This document shows, piece after piece, positions 9,990-18,935 of a DNA stretch of 64,000 nucleotides. Under the pieces are notes generated by a model. That model ran no database searches. It saw nothing but the letters and a program-made list of their open reading frames with translations, and was not told where the DNA came from. The position numbers were made by a program, and so were the translations under genes. Positions within the stretch are counted from its first letter, which is position 1. Each line of letters begins with the position of its first letter. This DNA is from Terriglobia bacterium (lineage in GTDB: Bacteria > Acidobacteriota > Terriglobia > Terriglobales > Acidobacteriaceae), in contig JAIQFZ010000006.1 in NCBI GenBank assembly GCA_020073015.1, positions 124,001 to 188,000 on the forward strand. Reading direction: 5' to 3'.

Positions 9990-10820
9990 ATGATGACTTC
10001 GTTGCGCCCCATGAGCTTAGGCGAGTTGCTCGACCGGAGCTTTTTCCTGTACCGAAAGCACTTTGCACTGTTCGCCGGAATCATTGCACTGCCCTATCTT
10101 GCGGTGCTGGGCTTCCAACTCATCGGAGTTGCGGTTCGTTCCGAAACGACGGCGATGAAGTTTGCGGCAACGACTCTAATCTGGTCACTGGGCAGCATCG
10201 TGATCTACCTGGGTGCGGTGGCGGCTTCGCAGGGGGCGACCGTGATGGCTGTTTCCAGAGTTCACCTGGGCAACGACACCAGCATTTCCGAAAGCTTCGC
10301 GGGCATGAAAGGCAGGATCCTGTATTTGGCGCTGATCATGATCGGCGTGGGAGTTGGCGTCGGCATCGGATTCATCCTGCTGATTGTTCCGGGAATTATT
10401 CTGGCGCTGATGTGGGCGCTGACGATCCCGGTGGCAGTGCTGGAAGATAAGGGACTGCGTGACTCAACCTCGCGCAGTTCGGAACTGACCAAGGGCAGCC
10501 GTGGGCGGATATTCATGATCTATTTCTTGTTTCTGGTTTTGACGTACATCGTTTACATGCTCTGGGAAATACCGATTCTTGCGGCGATCGGCCTATTCAC
10601 ACACGGCCAGCGCCCGATGACGGTCCTGCCAGTTTGGACTCAGATCGCGCTTCCGGTGGGTACCTTCCTGAGTCAATGCCTGGTTGGCCCGTTGCTCACG
10701 ATCGCACTTTCGCTGGTCTATTACGATCAGAGAGTGCGGAAAGAAGCCTTCGACCTGCAACTCATGATGTCCACTCTCGATGGCACGCAGGGCGGAACGA
10801 CGACGCCGGCTGCGGTATAG
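9990..10820 (+). CDS. Multi-pass membrane protein, glycerophosphodiesterase-membrane-domain-like
   Basis: Start chosen at the ATG at 9990, preceded by GAGGGTAGGG; an in-frame ATG at 9894 would add a polar, unlikely leader. The 276-residue product begins with RPMSLGELLDRSFFLYRKHF, typical of membrane proteins related to the glycerophosphoryl diester phosphodiesterase membrane domain. It has about six hydrophobic helices, including a Gly/Val/Ile-rich one near residues 110-140. It is the first gene of a run leading into the DUF4129/DUF4350/MoxR/DUF58 set, and the next gene starts 8 bases after its stop. The molecular role is not known. Confidence 0.8.
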   Translation: MMTSLRPMSLGELLDRSFFLYRKHFALFAGIIALPYLAVLGFQLIGVAVRSETTAMKFAATTLIWSLGSIVIYLGAVAASQGATVMAVSRVHLGNDTSISESFAGMKGRILYLALIMIGVGVGVGIGFILLIVPGIILALMWALTIPVAVLEDKGLRDSTSRSSELTKGSRGRIFMIYFLFLVLTYIVYMLWEIPILAAIGLFTHGQRPMTVLPVWTQIALPVGTFLSQCLVGPLLTIALSLVYYDQRVRKEAFDLQLMMSTLDGTQGGTTTPAAV

Positions 10821-10828
10821 GCTGCCAA

Positions 10829-11809
10829 ATGGGCCGCTGCCGTGGGCTTCATGTTTTGTGGTCGGTCTTCTTGTTGTCGACCTGGCTGTGTGCCGCCTCT
10901 CTTGCTGAACTGGAGCCTGCACGACCGCAAACAGGCACGCTCACGGTCTCCGAGTACATTGCGGAACTCGACGGTCTCGCTTCCACCGCCCAGCAGTTGG
11001 CCCACCCGGAAGAAGTGCCTAAGCTGCTGAATGACATTCCTCAGGTATGGCGCATCCAAACCGCACAACGAACATTTGAAGTGTCCTCCGAGTGGCTGCG
11101 CCAAAGCCTGAATGACTGGCAGAGAAAGCCGAGCCCCGAGATTCAGGACCGCATCGTCGCCCGCCTGCAAATCCTGCGTTCCGAGGCAGCCTCGTTCCAG
11201 GACTCTCCCACGGATGTTTCCCAGAAGCGAGTTCTACTGAACGGAATTCTTGCTGGTCGGGAATTTCAGAATATCCATGGACCGACTTGGCTGGACCGGC
11301 TCAAACAACGAGCGTTGGAACTCCTGATCAAATTACTGGGCCGAGTCTTTCAGTCTTCGGCAATTCCCACCATCAGTAATGTGGTGGTTTACGGGCTGAT
11401 GGTGTTGGCCCTCCTCGCGGTGGCTTATTGGATGTACCGGACGATCCGGAACAATGCCGGAGTGGAGCCGATTGGGCCCCAATCGCTGCCAGTCTCCAGC
11501 AAGGGATGGAAGCTCTGGATGAACGAGGCTCGACGGGCGGCCGACGGCGGAAACTGGCGCGATGCCATCCATCTCGGGTACTGGTGCGGAATTTCCTTCC
11601 TGGAAGCGCAGGAATTGTGGCGGCCGGACACGGCTCGCACTCCGCGCGAATACTTGCGACTCTTGCCCGCCGCCAGCGAACATCGCGAGACGCTTGGCGC
11701 CCTGACGCGAACCTTCGAATTGGTTTGGTATGGCACGCAGGAAGCCGACGCGAATGCGTTTTCCGAGACCTTAGTTCAACTGGAGAAACTGGGTTGCCAA
11801 TCCAATTGA
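10829..11809 (+). CDS. DUF4129 domain-containing membrane protein
   Basis: The frame is open from 10634, but the ATG at 10829, just after the upstream stop, gives a clean signal sequence (LHVLWSVFLLSTWLCAASLA), so I use it. The 326-residue product has an extracytoplasmic helical region, a membrane helix near residues 184-206 (VVYGLMVLALLAVAYWMY) and a C-terminal DUF4129 domain (AIHLGYWCGISFLEAQELW, TPREYLRLLP, FELVWYG). DUF4129 proteins usually accompany MoxR, DUF58 and DUF4350 genes, as here. The 3' end overlaps the next gene by 16 bases, implying translational coupling. Confidence 0.85.
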   Translation: MGRCRGLHVLWSVFLLSTWLCAASLAELEPARPQTGTLTVSEYIAELDGLASTAQQLAHPEEVPKLLNDIPQVWRIQTAQRTFEVSSEWLRQSLNDWQRKPSPEIQDRIVARLQILRSEAASFQDSPTDVSQKRVLLNGILAGREFQNIHGPTWLDRLKQRALELLIKLLGRVFQSSAIPTISNVVVYGLMVLALLAVAYWMYRTIRNNAGVEPIGPQSLPVSSKGWKLWMNEARRAADGGNWRDAIHLGYWCGISFLEAQELWRPDTARTPREYLRLLPAASEHRETLGALTRTFELVWYGTQEADANAFSETLVQLEKLGCQSN

Positions 11810-12969
11810 GCGCGGGCGATCGAAAGCTATTCTTGATTGCGGGTGGAGTGTTTCTGTTCTTAGTGGCAGGCGCTCTCATTCTCGCCAAGGGGCCGGATTC
11901 CACAGACGAGATTCCCACCACCTATTCCGCCGGTGCCGGTGGCGCCAAGGCCGCTTACCTGCTACTGAAGGCTTCGGGGTACACAGTGGAACGATGGGAG
12001 CAGTCGCCGAGCGAACTGCCGGAAGCAGCGGGCGCAACGCTCATTCTCGCGGAACCGTCGGGCGCACCCAGGACCGAGGAACGCAACCGGCTCCGCCAGT
12101 TCGTGGAAAACGGCGGACATATCATCGCTACAGGAGCCTTTGTGGGGTTCTTCCTTCCGGAGAACGGAATCGTGCCCGACCCAGTGTCTGGCATGACGTG
12201 GAAGAAGCTCACCGCGCTGTCGCCATCCTCCATCACCCATGCGGCATCGGAGATTACGCTTGCCCCACAGGCGTACTGGAAACGGGAGTCGTTTGCCTTG
12301 CCGCTCTACGGAGACGGCGACAAGGAGATGGTGGTGAAATACAAATTTGGAAAAGGAGAAGTTATCTGGTGGGCTTCAGCGACCCCGCTCACCAACGCGG
12401 GGCTGAAAGAACCCGGCAACCTGGAGTTCTTTCTGGCTTGCATCGGCAGCGAACCGCAAACACGAATTCTGTGGGATGAATATTTTCATGGGTATCGGCG
12501 TTCGCTGACGGCCTCGATCCAGAGCTCGCCGGTGAAATGGATCTTCCTGCAGTTCGCACTGTTTACCTTGGCTATTCTTCTTACCTATTCGAGGCGGAGC
12601 GGACCGATCAGCATTCCCGCCGGCGAAATTCGACTTTCGCCTTTGGAGTTTGTGCGGACGCTCGGTGCTCTATACAAGCAGGCCGATGCCGCGTCCGTGG
12701 CGGTGGATATCAGTTATCACCGATTTCGCTACTGGCTGACGCGACGTTTGGGAATGGCCGGCAATGCCCCGGTGGACGAACTGGAGCGCGCCATCCGCGA
12801 GCGCTGGAATTTTCAAGACGCGAATTTCAGCGCAACTCTTCGCGACTGCGAGTCCGCTCCCTACGACAACACTCTGAAACCCCGTGCCGCCTTGCGGTTG
12901 GTAAGGTCTTTGGATGACTATGCGGCCAGACTGAAATTGTTTTCCAAGTCTGGCAAGGAGAAGAATTAA
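11794..12969 (+). CDS. DUF4350 domain-containing protein
   Basis: Start assigned to the TTG at 11794, with GGAG at 11782-11785 eight bases upstream; the longer open frame from 11428 runs through the preceding gene. The 391-residue product has an N-terminal membrane helix (LFLIAGGVFLFLVAGALIL), a DUF4350 domain resembling a glutamine-amidotransferase-like fold (residues ~45-230, with TTYSAGAGGAKAAYLLLKASG and LRQFVENGGHIIATG), a second membrane helix near 250-267 and a cytoplasmic helical tail. Its stop overlaps the start of the MoxR gene (TAATG). DUF4350 proteins are standard members of MoxR/DUF58 clusters; their biochemical role is not established. Confidence 0.85.
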   Translation: MPIQLSAGDRKLFLIAGGVFLFLVAGALILAKGPDSTDEIPTTYSAGAGGAKAAYLLLKASGYTVERWEQSPSELPEAAGATLILAEPSGAPRTEERNRLRQFVENGGHIIATGAFVGFFLPENGIVPDPVSGMTWKKLTALSPSSITHAASEITLAPQAYWKRESFALPLYGDGDKEMVVKYKFGKGEVIWWASATPLTNAGLKEPGNLEFFLACIGSEPQTRILWDEYFHGYRRSLTASIQSSPVKWIFLQFALFTLAILLTYSRRSGPISIPAGEIRLSPLEFVRTLGALYKQADAASVAVDISYHRFRYWLTRRLGMAGNAPVDELERAIRERWNFQDANFSATLRDCESAPYDNTLKPRAALRLVRSLDDYAARLKLFSKSGKEKN

Positions 12970-13916
12970 TGGAAGCGGTGTCCCAGTTGGTGCAGCACTT
13001 TCGGCGTGAAATGAGCAAGGTCGTGGTTGGCCAGGAAGAGCTCAAGACGCAGGGTCTGATAGCTTTGCTCTGCCAGGGTCATGCGCTATTGGAAGGCGTG
13101 CCTGGGATTGCGAAGACACTCGCCGTCAAGACTCTCTCGCATCTTCTAGGGCTCGATTTTCAGCGCCTGCAATGCACCTCGGATCTGATGCCCGCCGACA
13201 TCATCGGCACCAATGTGCTCAACCTGGCGGACAGCACGTTTCAGCTCCATCCAGGGCCGGTTTTCACCCACCTGCTGCTGGTGGACGAAGTCAACCGCAT
13301 GCCGCCACGCACGCAGGCCGCGCTTCTGGAGTGCATGGAGGAGCGACAAGTTACGATCGACGGCACGCGCCACGCTCTCTCTCCGTTCTTCACTGTATTT
13401 GCCACGCAGAACCCCGTGGATTTCGAGGGCACGTATCCCCTCCCCGAAGCGCAACTAGATCGCTTCCTGGTGAAAATTCGCGTGCTCTATCCGGAGGCGA
13501 GCGAAGAAGTTCAACTGCTTTCGAACGTCCAGAATGGCTTTGATTCTCATGATCTGGACAGCGCGGGACTCAGTCCGATTGATCCGGAGTTGCTGAAACA
13601 ATCCCGGCAGGAGGTCAGAACTGTCAAGGTGCAGGAATCGCTGTTCACTTATGTCGTGCAACTGGTGCGGCGCACACGCACATGGCCCGCGCTTTCTCTG
13701 GGAGCGAGCCCAAGGGCGGCAGTGAATCTGATGGTGTTTTCCAAGGCCCTTGCGGCGGTGGACGGTCGCGAGTACATCATTCCCGACGACGTAAAGCAAG
13801 CCGCGTTACCGGTCCTGCGCCACCGCATTGTGCTGAAGCCTGAAGCCGATCTCGAAGGCATCACACCAGACCAGGTGCTGCAAGACGTACTGCGAGCCGT
13901 CGAGGTGCCCCGGTGA
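12969..13916 (+). CDS. MoxR family AAA+ ATPase
   Basis: A 315-residue cytoplasmic AAA+ ATPase of the MoxR family. Walker A is GVPGIAKT (from about residue 43) and Walker B is LLLVDEVNR (from about residue 102), followed by the MoxR-typical RTQAALLECMEERQVTIDG, FATQNPVDFEGTYPLPEAQ and the sensor/lid part with GASPRAAVNL. MoxR ATPases are thought to act as chaperones that mature or activate protein complexes, often together with the adjacent DUF58/VWA-type protein. It starts inside the stop of the DUF4350 gene and overlaps the DUF58 start by 4 bases, so the genes form one translationally coupled operon. Confidence 0.95.
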   Translation: MEAVSQLVQHFRREMSKVVVGQEELKTQGLIALLCQGHALLEGVPGIAKTLAVKTLSHLLGLDFQRLQCTSDLMPADIIGTNVLNLADSTFQLHPGPVFTHLLLVDEVNRMPPRTQAALLECMEERQVTIDGTRHALSPFFTVFATQNPVDFEGTYPLPEAQLDRFLVKIRVLYPEASEEVQLLSNVQNGFDSHDLDSAGLSPIDPELLKQSRQEVRTVKVQESLFTYVVQLVRRTRTWPALSLGASPRAAVNLMVFSKALAAVDGREYIIPDDVKQAALPVLRHRIVLKPEADLEGITPDQVLQDVLRAVEVPR

Positions 13917-15373
13917 GCATGGGCGCTACTCATCTCGAAGGCCGCGATGTTAGCCGCGGAAGTCCCTCTGAGCCACGCGGGGAGAAACCAAGCCCGGACA
14001 ACCCAGGCGAACTGATTCCAGCATCCGTCGAGGGACAGGCCCGTCCTTTCAAGCGGGCCGGAGTCGCGTTTGCGAACCGCTTTTTCTTTTTTCTGTTGGT
14101 GGGTCTGATTTGGTTGGTCCCTGCATTTGCGGACCATCGCTTCGTGTTTGCCATGGTCGCGTGGGATGTCCTCGTATTTCTGGCCTGGCTGCTGGACGTG
14201 ACCAGACTGCCGCGGCCCGCACAACTGAAGGTTTGCCGGTCGTGGCTTTCCCCATCGGCCCTGTCAGTGGAATCAAAGGTCAGGCTGACGCTGGTCAATG
14301 CATCGAACTCCACCGTGCACGCCAAACTTCTAGATGACCTGCCGCACCAGTTGCGTTTTGAGCCGGCGCAGCTACAGATCACTGCCCGTCCGCGCAGTGA
14401 GGCAGAAGCGCAATACTCGATCCTGCCAATGACTCGTGGGAAGGCCAATGTGGGCGATGTTTACGTTCGTTATCAGAGTCCGATGAGAATTGCTGAACGT
14501 TGGGCGAAAGTACCGGTGGCGCAAACTGTCACCACCTATCCAAACCTGGAGGAGGCCAAGCGCCATTCGGTCTATCTCATACGCAGCCGGCAAATAGAAT
14601 TGGAAAAGCGTTACACGCGCGTCCGCGGCGCCGGTCGAGCCTTCGAAAGTCTCCGCGAATACCGCGAGGGGGATGAATTCCGCGACATCTGCTGGACGGC
14701 CAGCGCACGTCGCGGAAAGTTGGTCACTCGTCTCTACGAAATTGAGAGGAGCCAAACCATCTGGATACTGCTCGATTCTGGCCGGCTCATGCGTACCAGG
14801 GTCGCGGGCCTCAGCAAGCTGGACTATGCCGTTAACGCTGCCTTGACCTTGACACAAATCGCTTTGTATTCCGGAGACCGGGTCGGGTTGTTGGCGTATG
14901 GGCGTGGGATCCGGCAACGGGTTCCGGCTGCCCGTGGCGCCGCCCACCTGATGCAGATGATGGCGCAGTTTGCACTGGTACAAGAAGACCCATGGGAGGG
15001 CGACCACTTGCAGGCGGCCAGCCGGCTGCTCAACGATCAGAAGCGGCGTAGTCTGGTGGTTTGGATCACCGATCTGGCGGAAACGGCGATGACTCCGGAA
15101 GTGATTGAGGCCGCTTCGCAACTGATGCCTCGCCACCTGGTGTTGTTTGTTGTAATCGGTCAGCCGGACCTGAATGAGCTGGCGGCACAAAGACCAGAAG
15201 ACGTGGATCAGATGTATCAGATTGCCGCCGCTCAGGAAGTTGTCCACCGGCGCGAATTGTTGCTGGCGCGCCTGCGCGAGCGCGGCGCCCTGGCCATGGA
15301 AACCAGTTCCGGCAAACTCTCCACCGCAGTGGTGAATTCCTACCTCGAGATCAAGCAGCGAAGTCAGCTTTAG
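13913..15373 (+). CDS. DUF58 domain-containing protein
   Basis: A 486-residue protein starting at GTG 13913 (or ATG 13919), overlapping the MoxR stop. Two membrane helices lie near residues 44-80 (NRFFFFLLVGLIWLVPAF and AWDVLVFLAWLL). They are followed by a beta-rich segment and the DUF58 domain with its hallmark REYREGDEFRDICWTASARR near residue 245, then a VWA-like Rossmann part (IWILLDSGRLM). DUF58 proteins pair with MoxR ATPases. The last 23 bases overlap the 3' end of the convergent SpoIIM-family pseudogene. Confidence 0.93.
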   Translation: MSMGATHLEGRDVSRGSPSEPRGEKPSPDNPGELIPASVEGQARPFKRAGVAFANRFFFFLLVGLIWLVPAFADHRFVFAMVAWDVLVFLAWLLDVTRLPRPAQLKVCRSWLSPSALSVESKVRLTLVNASNSTVHAKLLDDLPHQLRFEPAQLQITARPRSEAEAQYSILPMTRGKANVGDVYVRYQSPMRIAERWAKVPVAQTVTTYPNLEEAKRHSVYLIRSRQIELEKRYTRVRGAGRAFESLREYREGDEFRDICWTASARRGKLVTRLYEIERSQTIWILLDSGRLMRTRVAGLSKLDYAVNAALTLTQIALYSGDRVGLLAYGRGIRQRVPAARGAAHLMQMMAQFALVQEDPWEGDHLQAASRLLNDQKRRSLVVWITDLAETAMTPEVIEAASQLMPRHLVLFVVIGQPDLNELAAQRPEDVDQMYQIAAAQEVVHRRELLLARLRERGALAMETSSGKLSTAVVNSYLEIKQRSQL

Positions 15374-16171
15374 CCGGCGTGGCTGGTTTCCAGAACAGAT
15401 AGGCCAGGAGCAATGCGAAGATTGCAGCCGCCATGCCGAACTTCAAGGGAACGGCCAGTCCCGTGGGGGACACAAAAGCTTCAATCACTCCGGCGATGAT
15501 CAGGATAGGGATTGTGCCGAGCAGTAGTTTGACCGCCTCGGTTCCGGCGCGAGCAACCGATTCACCTCGGGGTAGAAAGCCCGGGAAGAGCAGGCCATAG
15601 GCCAGCCGCAATCCCGCCCCGCCTGCAATAAAAATGGCGAGCAATTCGAGGACGCCGTGGGGTGCGACAAAACTCCACAATTGCAGGCTCATCCCCGAGA
15701 GCCGGCACGCGGTTCCGATGACTCCGATCAGGAGTCCATCGTTTCCACCATCTGAGGCCCCAGTATCTTCACTTTGAAATCGGGATCGTGATAGGTCAGC
15801 GCCACTCCCACGATGGCGGACCCGAGGAAAATGAAAAATGCAGCCAGGCAGTAACTGAGATTCTGACGGAATATCCGCGGGTAGGCGTACCGGAAGTACT
15901 CAACCATGGCCGCCGGACTCGCTCTGTGAGCGGAATAAATGGTATTGTGGGCGCGCGCCAGCAACTGGTTTAGATAGCGGGCAAAATGAACGGAACCGCG
16001 GTCTTCGCGCAGCGCTGCTAAATCGGCAGCGATTTGGCGGTACAAAAGGCTGAGTTCCTGCAATTCGAAACGTGAAAGGGATTTGAATCCCTTGTTAGCA
16101 GTGCGCTCGAGCAGTTCTTCCAGCCTGCTCCAGTGCGGCTTGCGTTTTTCCAACCAGCGAGTGGAGATCAC
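15351..16171 (-). pseudogene. SpoIIM-family (DUF95) membrane protein, broken by internal deletion
   Basis: Two pieces of one SpoIIM-family protein lie in different frames. The N-terminal piece starts at GTG 16171 (ISTRWLEKRKPHWSRLEELL) and runs through a helical domain and a first membrane helix (LAAFFIFLGSAIVGVALTY) to a TGA at 15728-15730. The C-terminal piece continues in another frame from about 15737 (GLLIGVIGTACRLSG, then LQLWSFVAPHGVLELLAIF) to 15351. The region that normally joins them (I estimate 50 residues or more) is missing. The junction is the short word GGACTC, which would fit both flanks of the lost segment. The MoxR/RDD cluster context supports the family call. An assembly error is the alternative. 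Confidence 0.75.
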
Positions 16172-16173
16172 GA

Positions 16174-16959
16174 GTGCAGTCCGACGATCAATTACAGATC
16201 GATACTCCCGAGCAAATTGCGCTGGAGTTGCCCTTGGCCGGAATCGGCAGCCGGTTTCTGGGCCTGGCAATCGATACTCTAATTCAATTCGTGCTGTACA
16301 TCCTAGGTGTATTTCTGTTTGCCTTTGCGGTCACACTCGTGCCCGCCGTTGGAATCGGCCGCTATCTCCGATGGATTCCCGAGAGCTGGGCCCCAGCCAT
16401 TGCTATCCTGTTCGTGTTTTCCGTCTACTGGGGATACTTTGCCTTTTTTGAAATTATTTGGAAGGGGCAGACCCCGGGCAAGCGAGTGGCGAAAATCAGA
16501 GTCATCAAAGAGTCTGGCCGGCCGATCAATGCCTACGAGGCCATCGCGCGCAATTTGCTCCGGGCCATTGATGCATTGCCTGGCATGTACGGTGTCGGCA
16601 TCGTTTGCATGATGTTGAATCGCCAGAATCGCCGGCTCGGCGACTACGTGGCGGGGACGGTTGTGGTGCACGATAAGCGCACCGGGGAGGTCAAACCGGA
16701 ATGGAATACCGTCACGGCACCGGCACCGGCAGCGACCAATCCCCAACTCGCGCTCGTTGCCTCGGAAGAACTGGTGCTGATCGAAACCTATCTACACCGC
16801 AGAGTCGAGATGGATCTGACGCTCCGCGATCAGGTAGCCTACAAAATTGCCAGTCGAATCACCGAAAAGACGGGATTGCAGCGTGCCCCGAATCAATCGC
16901 TGGACGATTTTCTCGAGGCGTCAGCCCGGCAGATCCGCGACACCGCGCGATTCCGCTGA
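16174..16959 (+). CDS. RDD family membrane protein
   Basis: A 261-residue protein starting at GTG 16174, with GGAG seven bases upstream. The RDD domain covers residues ~14-170: LAGIGSRFLGLAIDTLIQFVLY contains the conserved Arg and Asp, and QTPGKRVAKIRVI the conserved GKR-type motif. Three membrane helices are visible, followed by a cytoplasmic helical tail. Its start is two bases from the start of the divergent SpoIIM pseudogene, so promoters for each must lie inside the other. RDD and SpoIIM genes commonly sit together beside MoxR/DUF58 clusters; the biochemical role is not established. Confidence 0.88.
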   Translation: MQSDDQLQIDTPEQIALELPLAGIGSRFLGLAIDTLIQFVLYILGVFLFAFAVTLVPAVGIGRYLRWIPESWAPAIAILFVFSVYWGYFAFFEIIWKGQTPGKRVAKIRVIKESGRPINAYEAIARNLLRAIDALPGMYGVGIVCMMLNRQNRRLGDYVAGTVVVHDKRTGEVKPEWNTVTAPAPAATNPQLALVASEELVLIETYLHRRVEMDLTLRDQVAYKIASRITEKTGLQRAPNQSLDDFLEASARQIRDTARFR

Positions 16960-17095
16960 GCTCCGGGACCGCTCGCATACGCGAAACAAGATTACTCAGA
17001 TCGCCGGGCGAAAGGGCGGACCAGCGTTACCGGCAAGAAGATCCCCCTGCGTTGGCTGCATGAGGTCCGCGTAGCGAGACGTTTCGGCGTGTGTG

Positions 17096-17111
17096 CCCGC
17101 ACATTTGCGGG
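17096..17111. terminator. Small hairpin downstream of the RDD gene
   Basis: CCCGCA-CATT-TGCGGG forms a 6-bp GC-rich stem, 137 bases after the RDD stop and upstream of the zinc-related genes. No T run follows, so it could be a weak terminator or a leader structure. Confidence 0.3.
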
Positions 17112-17199
17112 TCAAGAGGAAAGAATCAAAAAGGATAGTAAGATACACAGCAGGGGAATTGGAAGGCGATTTAAGCTAGAATCCGCTTTGCGGAGAGCA

Positions 17200-17571
17200 A
17201 TGCGGTTGACTGTTCCGACGCTTACGGCATCTCATTCAGAGGGTATGGTGAATCCTGCTTGCGCCCAATCCGCGAGTTCCAGAGTGTGTATGCAAACGCT
17301 GGTCGCGCTCCTCTGTTTGACGCTGGCCGTGCAGGGCGCGCACGTTTGCGGGTTCAGTCAGAGTTTCGAGCCGGCCGTGCAGACTGAGATCGGTTCTCCG
17401 ACGGTGGTTTGCCAAGTGTGCGCCATCGCGCACTCACTGCTGCTCACCGTACTTTTCCTGCTCCTCTTTCTCATGCCCAACAGTGCTCCGGCCTTATTCC
17501 ATCCCATCGAAGCAAGGAAATCGTTGTGGCGCGAGGTCCGCTTGTACATGCGTCCTCCGCCGGCGCTCTAA
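17200..17571 (+). CDS. Small Cys/His-containing membrane protein upstream of zinc genes
   Basis: Start uncertain: ATG 17200 has GGAGAG close by, while 17245 and 17290 are also possible. With the first the product is 123 residues. It has a hydrophobic export-like segment (TLVALLCLTLAVQG), then HVCGF, then VCQVCAIAH running into a second membrane helix (SLLLTVLFLLLFLM) and a basic tail. The CxxC and nearby His residues suggest metal binding. It lies directly upstream of a probable outer-membrane barrel protein and ZnuA/ZnuB-like genes on the same strand, so a role in metal uptake is plausible but inferred from position only. Confidence 0.55.
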   Translation: MRLTVPTLTASHSEGMVNPACAQSASSRVCMQTLVALLCLTLAVQGAHVCGFSQSFEPAVQTEIGSPTVVCQVCAIAHSLLLTVLFLLLFLMPNSAPALFHPIEARKSLWREVRLYMRPPPAL

Positions 17572-17642
17572 GACCTGCCGATTAGAGGGCCGCGGTCGGC
17601 CCGCGCTTTCCTGTCAAACATTTCGCCGCTCAGGAGCTTGGA

Positions 17643-18926
17643 ATGAAGCCATTCACTTTGGTTTGTGTAGTCACTTTGTTCGCCGTGGGTGCCTGCGCTC
17701 AGCAGGGAAACACTGCCTCTAGCGGTCAAGATACGGCCGCGCTCGAACAGAAGGTCCGTGACCTGGAAGACCGCCTGGTCGCTCTCGAAGGGCAGGTGCG
17801 AGTGCTGAAGGCACAGGCTGGCCAAGCGCCGGCGGCCACGCCCGGGGCCACTTCTGCTGAGACGGCAAGCCAGACACCGGCGCCAGGGGAGAGCGTTGCG
17901 GCTGCCCCCTCGCCTGTGAGCCTGGGCGGGGCCGGGGGCTCGGCGGCCAAGGCGTTGAATCCGGATATCAGCATGATCGGCGATTTTGTGTCGTATGCGG
18001 GAGGCAATTCCATCCGGCCATCGCCGGCGCTCGAAATGCACGAGTCGGAATTGGGAGTGCAGGCGATCATCGATCCTTACGCCCGCGGGGATTTTTTCCT
18101 GACGTTCGGGGAAACTGGAGTTGGTGTCGAGGAAGGCTACATCACGTTTACCGCGCTGCCAGGGAGTTTCGTGGCGCGAGTCGGCAAGATGCGGTCGGCG
18201 TTCGGCAAGGTGAACGGCATGCACAACCACGTTCTCCCGTTCGTCGACCGGCCGCTTGTTTCCCAGAATCTGGTGGGCGGGGAAGATGGGATCGACGACG
18301 CGGGTCTTTCCGTGGAGCGAATCATCCCGTTTCCGAAGGGCATTTTCCTTTCGGCGACCGGGCAGGTGTTTCGTGGCGATTCGGGCGCAGGGGACGAGTT
18401 GGTGTTCCAATCGCATCAGAAAAGCGATGTGAGCACGGTGGCCCATCTGCGCGGGTACGGGGACCTGAACGAATCCACCAACCTGGAACTCGGGCTCTCC
18501 TATGCGCGGGGCCACAACGAACTGGGGACGAACTTCATCACCAGCCTGTACGGTGTGGATGCCACGGTGCGCTGGAAGCCGCTGCGGCGCGCCATCTACC
18601 ACTCTTTCGTGGGGCGCAGCGAGTTCATTTGGAGCCAGCGCCAGCAGGCGCCGTTTGAGCAGCGTGCTTTCGGTATGTACGGGTCGGCAGAGTACCAGTT
18701 TCACCGGCGGTGGTTCGTGGGCGGACGCTATGACTGGTCGGATCGGCCGCGCGAGGCCAACCTTACGGACAAGGGTGGCTCTGCGATCCTGACGTACTGG
18801 CCGAGCGAATTCAGCCAGATTCGGGGACAATATCGTTATACCGATTACGCCGGCAATCATAAGACCAACGAACTGTTGTTGCAGTTGCTGTTCTCATTGG
18901 GAGCGCACGGCGCGCATCCCTTCTAG
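17643..18926 (+). CDS. Probable outer-membrane beta-barrel (porin-like) protein, metal uptake locus
   Basis: A 427-residue exported protein with a signal sequence (FTLVCVVTLFAVGACAQ) and AGGAG seven bases before its ATG. Residues ~30-65 form a short coiled coil (QDTAALEQKVRDLEDRLVAL), followed by an Ala/Pro-rich linker and a barrel-like region of alternating strands with aromatic belts (SIRPSPALEMHESELGVQ, FFLTFGETGVGVEEGYI, FVARVGKMRSAFGKVNGMH). A coiled coil followed by a barrel is typical of trimeric OM porins. It ends 9 bases before the ZnuA-like gene, so I infer a role in passing metal across the outer membrane. The substrate is not shown by the sequence. Confidence 0.75.
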   Translation: MKPFTLVCVVTLFAVGACAQQGNTASSGQDTAALEQKVRDLEDRLVALEGQVRVLKAQAGQAPAATPGATSAETASQTPAPGESVAAAPSPVSLGGAGGSAAKALNPDISMIGDFVSYAGGNSIRPSPALEMHESELGVQAIIDPYARGDFFLTFGETGVGVEEGYITFTALPGSFVARVGKMRSAFGKVNGMHNHVLPFVDRPLVSQNLVGGEDGIDDAGLSVERIIPFPKGIFLSATGQVFRGDSGAGDELVFQSHQKSDVSTVAHLRGYGDLNESTNLELGLSYARGHNELGTNFITSLYGVDATVRWKPLRRAIYHSFVGRSEFIWSQRQQAPFEQRAFGMYGSAEYQFHRRWFVGGRYDWSDRPREANLTDKGGSAILTYWPSEFSQIRGQYRYTDYAGNHKTNELLLQLLFSLGAHGAHPF

Positions 18927-18935
18927 GAGACTGGA

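Noticed and set aside
15728-15730. TGA in the SpoIIM-family gene as a second selenocysteine codon
   Set aside because: The downstream part of the protein is in a different frame from the TGA, so recoding would not restore it; a deletion explains the data.
17568-18860. 430-codon minus-strand frame opposite the outer-membrane barrel gene
   Set aside because: Antisense shadow; the plus-strand gene has signal peptide, ribosome binding site and operon context.
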